Source of the DNA: JAUVKT01 sp942491535
GTDB taxonomy: Bacteria > Bacteroidota > Bacteroidia > Bacteroidales > VadinHA17
NCBI GenBank assembly: GCA_942491535.1
Contig: CALOBV010000021.1
Span: forward strand, 25,228-89,227
DNA: 64,000 nucleotides
Reading direction: 5' to 3'
Position numbers and translations under genes: made by a program
The notes under the pieces: model-generated
Told to the model about the DNA's origin: nothing
What the model saw: the letters and a program-made list of their open reading frames with translations, nothing else
Databases searched by the model: none
Part shown: in pieces, positions 53,770-63,800 of the stretch
How positions within the stretch are numbered: position 1 is the first letter of the stretch
Layout of the letters: every line of letters begins with the position of its first letter

Positions 53770-55617
53770 GTGAATATTGTAATTGTAAAAGGCTACCCGG
53801 GTTTTTTATTTCACGTAGTGATCATTCTTTTGTTGTCTGTCGGCAATACAATGGGACAGGATGAAAAGTCTCTTCTGGAGACTGTCACAATAAATTATGA
53901 TACAATTTTATCTAATACTGATCTGATCCAGGCCGGATCAGGTACTATTGTACTTCCCCACAGTCAGAATAATCTGCTGTTCGGTTTCAGGAAGGAACCC
54001 GATATTTACTATTCATTTTTTTTGGAAGGATATGATAAAGACTGGAGTTTCTGGACTCCTTATCCTGTAAAGGAATATACAAATCTCAGATCGGGGAAAT
54101 ATCACTTAAAAGTAAAAACCGGAAGTCAGGGTATGGTTTTTTCAGAAGATACCCTTTTTAGCTTCCAGATAAAGAAACCCATCTGGTTATATCCCTACTT
54201 CCTTATCCTGTATTTAACAGTAATTATAATTTTTATCTGGTTCTTATATCGGGTTTTAATTAAGAGGCATATACGGAGGCAGATAATGCTCGAACAGCTT
54301 GTTCAGAGTCGTACCGAAGAGTTAAAGGATGAAAAAGAGAGAACAGAGTCGCTACTGGCTAATGTATTACCAAAAGGAACTGCCGACGAAATAATGGCCA
54401 AGGGAAAAGCAACCAAGAAGAAATTTAATTTTGCCACTGTATTGTTTTCAGATATTCAGGGATTTACAAGGATAGCTGAAGAGACAAACCCCGAGGTACT
54501 GATTGATGAACTGGATAGGTTTTTCTTTTACTTCGATAGTGTTGTGGAGAAATATAATATTGAAAAGATAAAGACAATTGGTGATGCCTATATGTGCGCA
54601 GGGGGCATCCCAAAAAAGAATAGAACAAACCCAATAGAAGTGATCCTGGCTGCAATTGAGATGCAGCTGTTTATGGAAAATCTTAAACAAGAGCAAAAGG
54701 AGAAAGGACAGATCTTCTGGGATATTCGGATCGGGCTGCACACCGGGACTGTTATAGCCGGCGTTGTAGGTCAAAAAAAGCTCTCCTATGATATATGGGG
54801 GGATACTGTAAATACAGCAAGCAGGATGGAGTCGTCGGGTGAGGCGGGGAAAATAAATATATCGGGCACTACTTATGAATATGCTAAGGACTTTTTTATA
54901 TGTGAATACAGGGGTAAGATGCCTGTTAAGTATAAAGGAGAGCTCGATATGTATTTTGTAAATGGCATCAGGCCCGAACTCAGGCTCGAGGGTAAAAATG
55001 AGCCTAACAATCTTTTTAAGAATAAGCTATTGGTGATAAGATTGCTTGATCTCGAAGATGAGGTATTCGGAATTTATGAAAACAATGGAAGTAAGGATCT
55101 TATTTTCCATGATATAAGGTACATGAAGAATATAAGTACCCAGGCCGAATTAATTGGCAGGGCCGAGATGCTTGATGATGAAAAATTGCTAATTCTCCGA
55201 CTTGCATCGGTTTTTGTAAAGAGTGGCTACCTGAGAGATTATCAGGATTTTAAAAAAGAATCACTGAAACTTCTCAGAGAAATGGCTCCCGTATTTGAAT
55301 TTTCTGAAGACCATATTGAAAAAGCGGCAAATATTATTATTGATTCTCTTTCTGCAAAGCCGGAAACACAGGAGGGCCAGATATTATTTGATTCAATTAA
55401 TGATTATTTGGGTCGGGTAGATTATATAATCAGGCTGGAACTTCTTTTCTCTGAACAGAAAGCAATGCTGGGTCTTGATAATAAAAAGTCATGGTTTGTG
55501 AAGCAACTGGAAATACTGTCTTCATTTAATTTTATTACCAGTACGGCTAAGTTGTTACGTACTAATTCTGTAGAAAAACAAATGGAGGTTTTGAAAGATT
55601 ACATTGACAAATTGTAA
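53770..55617 (+). CDS. Membrane adenylate cyclase with Y_Y_Y sensor and degenerate HD domain
   Basis: A 615-residue protein starting at GTG. A signal peptide (to about 30) and a Y_Y_Y-like beta domain (about 45-130, YSFFLEGYDKDWSFW) face the periplasm; a membrane helix is at about 142-162. A coiled linker leads to the class III cyclase domain (about 215-395), with metal Asp residues (FSDIQGF, TIGDAYM), adenine Lys (KIKTIGD) and Asp (YDIWGD). The C-terminal domain aligns with the HD domain of the 49376 cyclase, but lacks its metal ligands: HNVKH is HDIRYM and LFHDAGH is VFVKSGY. It should therefore synthesise but not degrade cAMP. Confidence 0.85.
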   Translation: MNIVIVKGYPGFLFHVVIILLLSVGNTMGQDEKSLLETVTINYDTILSNTDLIQAGSGTIVLPHSQNNLLFGFRKEPDIYYSFFLEGYDKDWSFWTPYPVKEYTNLRSGKYHLKVKTGSQGMVFSEDTLFSFQIKKPIWLYPYFLILYLTVIIIFIWFLYRVLIKRHIRRQIMLEQLVQSRTEELKDEKERTESLLANVLPKGTADEIMAKGKATKKKFNFATVLFSDIQGFTRIAEETNPEVLIDELDRFFFYFDSVVEKYNIEKIKTIGDAYMCAGGIPKKNRTNPIEVILAAIEMQLFMENLKQEQKEKGQIFWDIRIGLHTGTVIAGVVGQKKLSYDIWGDTVNTASRMESSGEAGKINISGTTYEYAKDFFICEYRGKMPVKYKGELDMYFVNGIRPELRLEGKNEPNNLFKNKLLVIRLLDLEDEVFGIYENNGSKDLIFHDIRYMKNISTQAELIGRAEMLDDEKLLILRLASVFVKSGYLRDYQDFKKESLKLLREMAPVFEFSEDHIEKAANIIIDSLSAKPETQEGQILFDSINDYLGRVDYIIRLELLFSEQKAMLGLDNKKSWFVKQLEILSSFNFITSTAKLLRTNSVEKQMEVLKDYIDKL

Positions 55618-55637
55618 GGAACATGTTTCAAAACTCA

Positions 55638-55668
55638 TTTGTCGTTTTCTTTTAAAAGCTTACTTTTG
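55638..55668 (+). promoter_or_regulatory. Promoter of the aminotransferase gene
   Basis: TTTG (55638-55641), a 19-base spacer and TACTTTTG (55661-55668) match the Bacteroidota consensus, 31 bases before the ATG at 55700. Confidence 0.75.
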
Positions 55669-55699
55669 AGAGTATATCACAAACTAATTTTCTAAATCA

Positions 55700-56719
55700 A
55701 TGGAATCACTCGATTGGAGCAATTTAACCTTTGGTTATATAAAGACAGACTATAATATCCGCTGCCATTACAAAAATGGCAAATGGGGCGAACTTGAAGT
55801 AAGCACATCAGAACAACTCAGTGTACATATGGCAGCAACAGGCTTGCATTATGGACAGGAAGCTTTTGAAGGCATGAAGGCTTTTATGGGTAAGGATGGA
55901 AAAATCAGGTTATTTAGGTGGGAAGAAAATGCCAGGAGACTCATTAATTCGGCACGGGGAATACTGATGGCAGAGGTGCCTGTCGAATTATTTAAAGAAG
56001 CAATTTTCAAGGTGGTTGAAATGAATAAGAAATTTGTGCCACCCTATGGCTCAGGCGCCTCTCTCTATATTCGTCCTCTCCTTTTTGGTAATGGTCCGAT
56101 GGTAGGAGTTAGTCCGGCAAATGAATATACATTTATGGTTTTTGTTACTCCGGTTGGACCATATTTTAAAGGAGGAGTTAAGCCTGTAGATATGATATTA
56201 AGTCGTGAATACGACAGGGCAGCACCTAAGGGTACGGGAACATTTAAGGTAGGAGGCAACTATGCAGCAAGTCTTAAGGCAATTGTTGAGGCTCGCAAAG
56301 CAGGATATGCGAATGTTCTTTTCCTTGATGCGAAAGAAAAAAAGTATATTGACGAATGCGGCCCTGCAAATTTTTTCGGAATAAAAAACAACACATATAT
56401 TACTCCGAAATCAGAATCAATACTACCATCTATAACTAATAAGAGCCTGATAGACATCGCTCAGTCTATGGGAATGAAGACCGAGAGAAGAAAGGTGCCT
56501 CTCGAAGAACTGGCAGAATTTGATGAAGCTGGCGCATGTGGCACCGCTGCGGTAATAAGTCCGATTGCGAGAATATTAGATCCTGAAACGGGGAAAGTCT
56601 ATGAATACTGCAAAGGCTGTGACCCGGGTAAGATACAAATGAAACTTTATAATAAGCTTATAGCAATTCAGAACGGCGACGAGCCCGATGAGTTTGGTTG
56701 GGTTACAATACTCGATTAA
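55700..56719 (+). CDS. ilvE: Branched-chain amino acid aminotransferase
   Basis: A 339-residue fold-type IV PLP enzyme. The family phrases GLHYGQEAFEGMKAF at about 50, IRPLLFG at about 122, the PLP Lys in FKVGGNYAAS at about 184, and DECGPANFFG at about 219 are all present. It transfers amino groups in leucine, isoleucine and valine synthesis and breakdown. It stands alone between two promoters. Confidence 0.95.
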   Translation: MESLDWSNLTFGYIKTDYNIRCHYKNGKWGELEVSTSEQLSVHMAATGLHYGQEAFEGMKAFMGKDGKIRLFRWEENARRLINSARGILMAEVPVELFKEAIFKVVEMNKKFVPPYGSGASLYIRPLLFGNGPMVGVSPANEYTFMVFVTPVGPYFKGGVKPVDMILSREYDRAAPKGTGTFKVGGNYAASLKAIVEARKAGYANVLFLDAKEKKYIDECGPANFFGIKNNTYITPKSESILPSITNKSLIDIAQSMGMKTERRKVPLEELAEFDEAGACGTAAVISPIARILDPETGKVYEYCKGCDPGKIQMKLYNKLIAIQNGDEPDEFGWVTILD

Positions 56720-56798
56720 GTAAATCAATATCTTTCATAAGATAATTCTGCCTGTGTACTTTTTTAACACGTAGAATGTATAATTGGTTTATCTTGTG

Positions 56799-56806
56799 TA
56801 TTTTTG
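56799..56806 (+). promoter_or_regulatory. -7 element before ftsX
   Basis: TATTTTTG fits the consensus, 20 bases before the GTG of ftsX; no -33 box could be assigned. Confidence 0.4.
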
Positions 56807-56825
56807 AGCACAAATTGTAATTGTA

Positions 56826-57701
56826 GTGGCTAATAACAGATCTATTTCTAAAACCAGGCTCAGAAGTTCCTACCTTACTCTTATAGTAAGTATATCGCTG
56901 GTTCTTTTTTTGCTGGGCTTGCTTGGAATGCTGATAATAAATGCCAGAGAACTTTCAGACTACTTCAAAGAAAGTCTGAGTTTCTCGGTAATGCTTAAAG
57001 AAGAGGCAAAGGAGGCTGATATCAGGATGTTGCAGAAAGACCTTGCAGCGAAAGAATATGTTAAAGACAGCCAGTATATATCAAAAGAAAAAGCCGCAGA
57101 AAACCTGAAGGAAGAACTGGGTGAGGATTTTATTTCATTTATGGGCTATAACCCCCTTCTTCCATCTCTTGATGTATTTCTGATTGCAGATTATACTCAT
57201 CCCGATAGTGTACTTAATATAGAGAGATATATCCTTGAATACCCCCTGGTTGAAGAGGTCTATTTCCAGGAATCGTTTCTTCATCTCCTGAATGAGAATG
57301 TTAGAAAGATCAGCCTGCTTTTATTAATTTTTAGCTTGCTTTTACTCTTTATTTCACTTACTATAATTAATAATACAATAAGACTGAGTGTCTACTCCAA
57401 ACGATTTATTATTAATACGATGCAGCTGGTGGGTGCAACAAGATCGTTTATCAGAAGACCATTTTTACTGAGAAGTGCCCTTCATGGTGTAATAGCAGCT
57501 CTGGTTTCTATCTTATTGTTAATGGTAATATTATATTTTATAGAGCAGGAGTTCTATCTCCTGTTTTCACTTCAGGATATGGGATTAATTTTAATTCTGT
57601 TCGGAAGTATTATCGTTATTGGTATATTAATAAATTATTTTTCTACATATTTTTCAGTTAATAAATACCTGGGTATTTCTGAAGACAAACTTTATTTTTA
57701 A
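56826..57701 (+). CDS. ftsX: Cell division permease FtsX
   Basis: A 291-residue protein with one N-terminal membrane helix, a periplasmic domain (about 45-160) and three C-terminal helices, the FtsX topology. The conserved MQLVGATRSFIRRPF phrase between helices 2 and 3 is present. With FtsE it regulates cell-wall hydrolases at the septum. ftsE is not adjacent. It starts at GTG and heads the operon running to queA. Confidence 0.93.
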   Translation: MANNRSISKTRLRSSYLTLIVSISLVLFLLGLLGMLIINARELSDYFKESLSFSVMLKEEAKEADIRMLQKDLAAKEYVKDSQYISKEKAAENLKEELGEDFISFMGYNPLLPSLDVFLIADYTHPDSVLNIERYILEYPLVEEVYFQESFLHLLNENVRKISLLLLIFSLLLLFISLTIINNTIRLSVYSKRFIINTMQLVGATRSFIRRPFLLRSALHGVIAALVSILLLMVILYFIEQEFYLLFSLQDMGLILILFGSIIVIGILINYFSTYFSVNKYLGISEDKLYF

Positions 57702-57703
57702 GT

Positions 57704-57958
57704 ATGGCACAAAAGAATGAGAAAAAACAGGATACTGGATTTGCTCTTGGCAAACATAATTATAAACTGCTGGCAATAGGATTTGGGATTATTATTGTAG
57801 GTTTCCTACTTATGCTCGGAGGTAAAACAGATGACCCCAGCGTATTTAACGAAAAGATTTTTAGCTTCAGGAGAATTACCCTTGCACCTATAGTAGTTCT
57901 TTTTGGATTTATATTTGAAATATGGGCCATAATGAAGAAGCCCGACAAATCTGAATAA
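57704..57958 (+). CDS. DUF3098 membrane protein
   Basis: An 84-residue protein with two membrane helices (about 24-42 and 62-78) and the DUF3098 phrase FNEKIFSFRRITLAPI. Found in Bacteroidota between ftsX and uppP; function unknown. Confidence 0.9.
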   Translation: MAQKNEKKQDTGFALGKHNYKLLAIGFGIIIVGFLLMLGGKTDDPSVFNEKIFSFRRITLAPIVVLFGFIFEIWAIMKKPDKSE

Positions 57959-57972
57959 TTACTTTTTCTCAT

Positions 57973-58755
57973 ATGGATTTTATTGAAGCAATAATTCTTG
58001 GAATTATCCAGGGTTTAAGCGAATTTTTGCCGGTAAGCAGTAGTGGTCATCTTGAAATTTCAAAATATCTCTTTGGAATTGATGCAGATGCCAGCTTTAG
58101 CTTCTCCGTAGCAGTACATGGTGCTACTGTATTAAGTACTATTGTGGTGTTCTGGTATGAAATAGTTAAGCTTATCAGGGGAACATTGAAATTCAGATAT
58201 AATGAAGAAACCAGGTATGTTCTTAAGATATTTATTTCCCTTGTACCGGTAATGGTAGTAGGGATTTTCTTTAAAGATTATGTTGAGAGTTATTTTGATG
58301 GTAATATTGTTTTTGTGGGTGTGATGTTGCTGATCACTTCAGGCTTACTGATTATTAGCGGATTAATTAAGGGCTCAAATCGTTCAATAAATTTCCTTGA
58401 TGCATTTATTATCGGAGTAGCACAGGCCTTTGCTGTTCTCCCAGGTATTTCAAGATCGGGGGCAACAATATCAACAGGATTACTCCTGGGAAACAATAGA
58501 AATGAGCTCGCAAAATTTTCATTTTTAATGGTCCTGATACCCGTTCTCGGGGCCAATTTTCTTGAACTGATAGGGGGTGACTTCAGTAATGAAAATTCAG
58601 TTGGTGGAGGAATCATTATTGCAGGATTTATCTCCGCCTTTATTACCGGGTATATTGCATGCAGATGGATGATAAATATTGTTAGAAATGGGAATTTATA
58701 CTGGTTTGGAATATATTGTATTGTTATAGGGCTTATTTCAATTTTTATTTTTTAA
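57973..58755 (+). CDS. uppP: Undecaprenyl-diphosphatase UppP
   Basis: A 260-residue polytopic membrane enzyme that recycles undecaprenyl diphosphate for cell-wall synthesis. The two catalytic motifs are clear: GLSEFLPVSSSGHLE at about 15-29 and PGISRSGATIS at about 158. Eight helices can be placed. Its stop overlaps the truB start. Confidence 0.95.
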   Translation: MDFIEAIILGIIQGLSEFLPVSSSGHLEISKYLFGIDADASFSFSVAVHGATVLSTIVVFWYEIVKLIRGTLKFRYNEETRYVLKIFISLVPVMVVGIFFKDYVESYFDGNIVFVGVMLLITSGLLIISGLIKGSNRSINFLDAFIIGVAQAFAVLPGISRSGATISTGLLLGNNRNELAKFSFLMVLIPVLGANFLELIGGDFSNENSVGGGIIIAGFISAFITGYIACRWMINIVRNGNLYWFGIYCIVIGLISIFIF

Positions 58756-59456
58756 TGACAACAGATTATAATACAAATTTTGTAGAAGGAGAGGTGCTGA
58801 TTTTTGATAAACCTCTCTACTGGACATCCTTTGACCTGGTAAAAAAGGTAAAGAATCTTATTCGGATTAAATTCGGATATAAGAAACTAAAGGTTGGTCA
58901 TGCCGGAACGCTCGATCCGCTGGCAAGCGGATTGCTTATAATATGTACAGGAAAGAAAACTAAAACAATTGCTTCTTTACAGGATCTCGACAAGGTCTAT
59001 GTTGGAACATTTAAGCTGGGTGAAACCACTCCAAGTTTTGATCTTGAAACAAGAGTCGATAAAAAGTTTGATACGGCCCATATTACTGAGAATAAAATAG
59101 TATCTGTATTAGAGTCCTTTGTTGGGGAACAGGATCAGATTCCCCCATTGTTTTCAGCAAAGAATATAGATGGTAAAAGAGCTTATGAATATGCAAGGAA
59201 GGGGATTGAGAAAGAGCTTCCCCCCAGAAAAATTATTATTCATGAATTAGAACTCTTGCACTTCGAGATGCCCTATATTAAGATCAGGGCAAAGTGTACT
59301 AAAGGTACATATATAAGATCCCTGGCCCGTGATATTGGCCTGGCTCTTGAAAGCGGAGCACACCTGACTGAGCTAAGGCGCACACATATAGGCAAATATG
59401 CGGTTTCGGAAGCAATGTCGGTAATTGATTTTGAAGAAAAACTAAAAACAATGTAA
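58755..59456 (+). CDS. truB: tRNA pseudouridine-55 synthase TruB
   Basis: A 233-residue pseudouridine synthase for U55 of tRNA. The catalytic Asp lies in GHAGTLDPLASGLL at about 50, and YIRSLARDIG follows at about 190. I start at the ATG at 58755, which overlaps the uppP stop (TAATG), rather than at 58716. The C-terminal PUA domain of larger TruB proteins is short here. Confidence 0.93.
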   Translation: MTTDYNTNFVEGEVLIFDKPLYWTSFDLVKKVKNLIRIKFGYKKLKVGHAGTLDPLASGLLIICTGKKTKTIASLQDLDKVYVGTFKLGETTPSFDLETRVDKKFDTAHITENKIVSVLESFVGEQDQIPPLFSAKNIDGKRAYEYARKGIEKELPPRKIIIHELELLHFEMPYIKIRAKCTKGTYIRSLARDIGLALESGAHLTELRRTHIGKYAVSEAMSVIDFEEKLKTM

Positions 59457-59532
59457 CAATATATAATCTCCTGCGTATAAGGGGGGATAAAAATTATCGT
59501 AGTATTATTCAAAAAATGAATTATAGAATCTT

Positions 59533-60582
59533 ATGAAGTTATCTCAGTTCAAGTACAAATTACCACAGGAATTAATAGCGCTTTATCCGTCTCAAAACAG
59601 AGATGAATCCAGGTTGATGGTTGTTGACAGGGCAAGCGGGAAGATTGAGCATAAAGTTTTTAAAGATATAATTGAGTATTTTTCTGAGGACGATCTGCTT
59701 GTATTTAATAATACTAAAGTGTTTCCTGCCAGGTTATTTGGGAACAAGGAAAAAACCGGAGCTGAAATTGAGGTTTTCCTCCTGCGTGAACTGAATCGTG
59801 ACCAGAGACTATGGGATGTTCTGGTAGACCCTGCCAGGAAGATAAGGATTGGTAATAAGCTCTATTTTGGAGAGGATGATGTACTTGTTGCTGAAGTAAT
59901 TGATAATACAACTTCAAGAGGAAGAACATTAAGATTTCTATACGATGGTTCCTACGAAGAGTTTAAGAAAACTTTATATGAGCTTGGCGAGACACCTCTC
60001 CCAAAATTTATTGACAGGCCGGTTGAACCTGAAGATGATGACAGGTATCAGACAATATTTGCCAAGCATGAGGGTGCTGTTGCTGCACCTACAGCCGGAC
60101 TGCATTTTAGCAGGGAGTTGCTTAAACGATTTGAGATACTCGGGGTAGATTTTGCAGAGATTACTCTTCACGTTGGGCTCGGTAATTTCAGAAGTGTGGA
60201 TGTTGAAGACCTTACTAAGCACAAGATGGATTCGGAGAGAATATTGATTACGGAGGCCGCAGCCGATAGGGTGAACCTGGCAAAAAGGGAAAAACAAAAA
60301 ATTTGTGCCGTCGGAACAACAGTTGTAAGAACACTCGAGAGCTCCGTATCTACAGAAGGAATGCTAAAAGAATTCGATGGATGGACTAATAAATTTCTGT
60401 TTCCTCCATATGAGTTTAAGGTACCCGATATGATGGTTAGTAACTTCCATCTTCCATATTCAACACTATTAATGATGGTAGCTGCCTTTGGCGGTTATAA
60501 GCAGGTATTTGAAGCATATAATCAGGCTGTGAAAGAAAAGTACAGATTTGGCACCTACGGAGATGCTATGATGATAATATAA
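59533..60582 (+). CDS. queA: tRNA ribosyltransferase-isomerase QueA
   Basis: A 349-residue enzyme that adds the epoxycyclopentane precursor of queuosine from S-adenosylmethionine. Family phrases: LIALYPSQNRDESRLMV near the start, FNNTKVFPARLFG at about 58, AAPTAGLHFS at about 185, and SNFHLPYSTLLMMV at about 300. Last gene of the operon, followed by a strong terminator. Confidence 0.95.
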   Translation: MKLSQFKYKLPQELIALYPSQNRDESRLMVVDRASGKIEHKVFKDIIEYFSEDDLLVFNNTKVFPARLFGNKEKTGAEIEVFLLRELNRDQRLWDVLVDPARKIRIGNKLYFGEDDVLVAEVIDNTTSRGRTLRFLYDGSYEEFKKTLYELGETPLPKFIDRPVEPEDDDRYQTIFAKHEGAVAAPTAGLHFSRELLKRFEILGVDFAEITLHVGLGNFRSVDVEDLTKHKMDSERILITEAAADRVNLAKREKQKICAVGTTVVRTLESSVSTEGMLKEFDGWTNKFLFPPYEFKVPDMMVSNFHLPYSTLLMMVAAFGGYKQVFEAYNQAVKEKYRFGTYGDAMMII

Positions 60583-60603
60583 AGTATACATTTTGATACT
60601 ATT

Positions 60604-60636
60604 AAGCACTGCCAATAAAGGGCAGTGCTTTTTTTT
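60604..60636 (+). terminator. Intrinsic terminator of the ftsX-queA operon
   Basis: A 10-bp stem (AAGCACTGCC at 60604-60613 with 60621-60630) with a 7-base loop and T run, 21 bases after the queA stop. Confidence 0.9.
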
Positions 60637-60790
60637 ATAATCACTTTTGAAAGGTTTACTTATTCTACTCTTTCGTTCATCAAAGAGTACTTTCAGGAAC
60701 AAAAAAAGTTATTATCTTTAAATTTCATCTTCATAGGTTGATGCAATGCAACCTTGAGGAAGAAAATCTTGTCTAGAAAAAGATAAAATA

Positions 60791-60814
60791 GTCCGCATTT
60801 TTTTACTTGCGGAC
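60791..60814 (+). other. Small hairpin upstream of the surface protein
   Basis: GTCCGCA/TGCGGAC stem with a 10-base T-rich loop, 25 bases before the TTG start; there is no T-tail, so it is not a terminator. It could affect translation. Confidence 0.35.
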
Positions 60815-60838
60815 AGATTAAAATATAGTGATTCTGTT

Positions 60839-63800
60839 TTGACTAAAAAAAAAATTAAACTGGTCGAAATTGTAATTTTTTTCGTTTTTGTGAAAGGCTA
60901 TAAACCCATATTAAGAAAACTCTTACCCTATCCATCCAGGCGGATAAAATGGATACTTGTGTCCTTAGCATGCCTGTTTTTCTTCACTAATTCATATTAT
61001 GCCTCGGGACAGAGCAATGGCGATTATCAGACAATAGGTGATGTTAATTTCTCAAGCAATACTAACTGGGAAATTTTTAGCGGCGGATGGGTTGCTGCAG
61101 CCACTCCGCCGGACTTTAACTGATGGTCTTATCACAATCCAATCAGGACATACGGCAACACTTACTTCCATCTGAAACTCTTGATCAGGTAATAATTCAA
61201 AATGGAGGCAATTTTGAATATTAATTCCTTTCGTACTCTTACACTTGAATGATGGCTCGGGAACTGATCTCAGAGTATTTGGTACTGTAAATAATAGCGG
61301 AACCATAAATGTCTTAGCAGGTGCCTATTGCTATTTACAAACCCGGGTGTGTATAATCATACCCGGAATGGTGGTACCATACCCACTGCCAACTGGAACT
61401 CAGATTCAGATTGTAATATTACCGGTGTAACAAATAGTATGCCTTCGGATTTAACCAGTCATTTGGAAACTTTACCTGGAACTGTGCACCGGGCATGCCG
61501 GGAACCTCTATATGCAGTCAAGTATGACGTGTTACCGGAGATATGACTGTTTCGAATACCGGCCCGGTTTATGATCCGAATACCAGGGCTCTGAGAATGT
61601 CAAATACCGCAAGCGGGTATACAATAACAGTATTTGGGGATTTTATTGTTGATAATTTCTCAACATTTAAAATGAATAATGGTACCGGATCATGCACTGT
61701 GAATGTATTCGGCGATTTTTTACTTAACAGCGGTTGTTACTGTATTGTTACTGGAGGTGCCAGTTCTACACTTAATGTAGCAGGTAATGTTAGTGTTGTG
61801 GGTGGAGATTTTATTATTAATGAAGACGGTTCTTTTTCCACAGCATCATTTAATATCGATGGTAACTTTGATTTCTCAGGTGGGATTATTCGGGATAGTG
61901 GTACTGGACCATGCGAGATTAATTTTACCGGTACAGGTGTTCAGACATATATAAAGACTGGAGGTTCTTTCCAGAATGATATCGATTTCGATGTGGCTGC
62001 AGGCTCAATACTGGATATGGGCACCTATGTTATTGATGGAGGCTCAGGGGATTTTACTCTTAATCTGGGTGCCGGAATAATAACAGCTCATCTACAGGGG
62101 CTCTCAAATACGCCGGGAATCGGATCAGTACAGCTAGGTGGCACAAAGACATTTTCGTCTGCTGCAGATTATACCTATAACGGATCTTCTGCCCAGGTCA
62201 CAGGGAATGCAATTAATACAACTAACGACCTTACATTAAATAATGCCAGCGGAATAAGCCTTACAAACGGGATCACAGTTAACGGCGATCTAAATCTTGT
62301 ATCAGGGAAAGTAACATCGGGAGGTAATGTGCTATACCTGGCAAATGGAGCACCAGGGTCGCTAAGCTATGGCGCCGGATCTTTTATTGATGGTTTCTTC
62401 GAAAGAGCGATTACCGGCATCAGCCACAGATTACTATTTTCCTCTTGGTGTTTCTCAGAGACAGATGGCCTTATTTAACTTTACAAATCTTACATCTGGA
62501 AGCCTCAGGACAAGGTACATAGAAGCAGATCCCAATGGAAGCGGACTGCCTGTTTTTGATCTCGATGCTCAGCAAATTGCATTTGAATATAATGATGGAT
62601 ACTGGACTGCCCTGGCCCTGAATGGTTTGATTAGCACTGATTATGATTTGAACCTTGATGCCAGTGGCTTCAGTGACCCCGACCCACTTAACTCTGATGC
62701 AAGAATAATAAAACGAACAGGTACCGGTGACTGGACTATTGACGGTTCTAATGGTACTTTTTCCGGCACTGTGCTTGAAAGGTTGGGCTGCAGCGGAATT
62801 GATAATTCTTCAGGTTCACATTTTGGAATCGGAACGGGTAACTGTTTTACAATATCTTCCAATCCATCATCACTTGTAAGATGTGCCGGATCGAGTGCCA
62901 TATTTTCTGTTGCAATTACAGGAGGATATGGGACGGTAAATTACCAGTGGTTAAAAGATGGTGACATTATTTCAGATGGCGGAGATATATCAGGTGCTAC
63001 AACTAACAGCCTCACAATAAATAATCTGGACAGAGATGATGCGGCAGCTTACTCTTGCATGATAACAGATAATTGCAGCACCCAGGAAACGCAGGCTGCA
63101 TGCTTAAGTATTCCTGATCCTGAACCAACACTATTCTATGCCTACCAGAAATCATTAACGCATTGATGGCAGTAAGGTTAGCGGGACTCATTATAATTTC
63201 CCGGTGCTGTTCAGTTTCACTGATACAGACCTGAGAGATAAGGTAACAATGCCAATGGTTACGATATAATATTTACAGATAACAATTATAACAGGCTTGA
63301 TCACCAGGTTGAGAGCTATGTATCTGCTACAGGAGAATTGGTCGCCTGGGTAAAGATCCCGGTTCTTGCAGAATCGACCAATACTGTCGTAAGAATGTTC
63401 TACGGTAATCCTCAGATTACTACGGACCAGTCCAGCACTGATACCTGGAGTGCAAACTATGTCCAGGTAATGCATCTCGACGGCGATTTTCTTGATGCAA
63501 CACAATATAATAATGACGGTACTGATTCCGGGACGTCACCCTCGGCAGGTAAGATATTAGCAGCAAGAAGCTTTGATGGTCTTAATGATATAATTACAGT
63601 ATCCGATTCGCCAAGCCTTGATGCAACAAATGATATAGGAACATTTTCTATGTGGATCAACTATGTTGATGCAGATGATGGAGCTTACCAGAGAATAATG
63701 GTGTCAAGTAATAGGGTGGGTCCTCCAAATAATGGCTATGAATGGGCTTCCCAGGGAGATGGCGACCACTTTTTCTATCCAAGGGTTGATGATGCCTGGG

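Noticed and set aside
60735..60753. Short inverted repeat AGGTTG/CAACCT
   Set aside because: Six pairs with an 8-base loop and no T-tail; too weak to call a feature.
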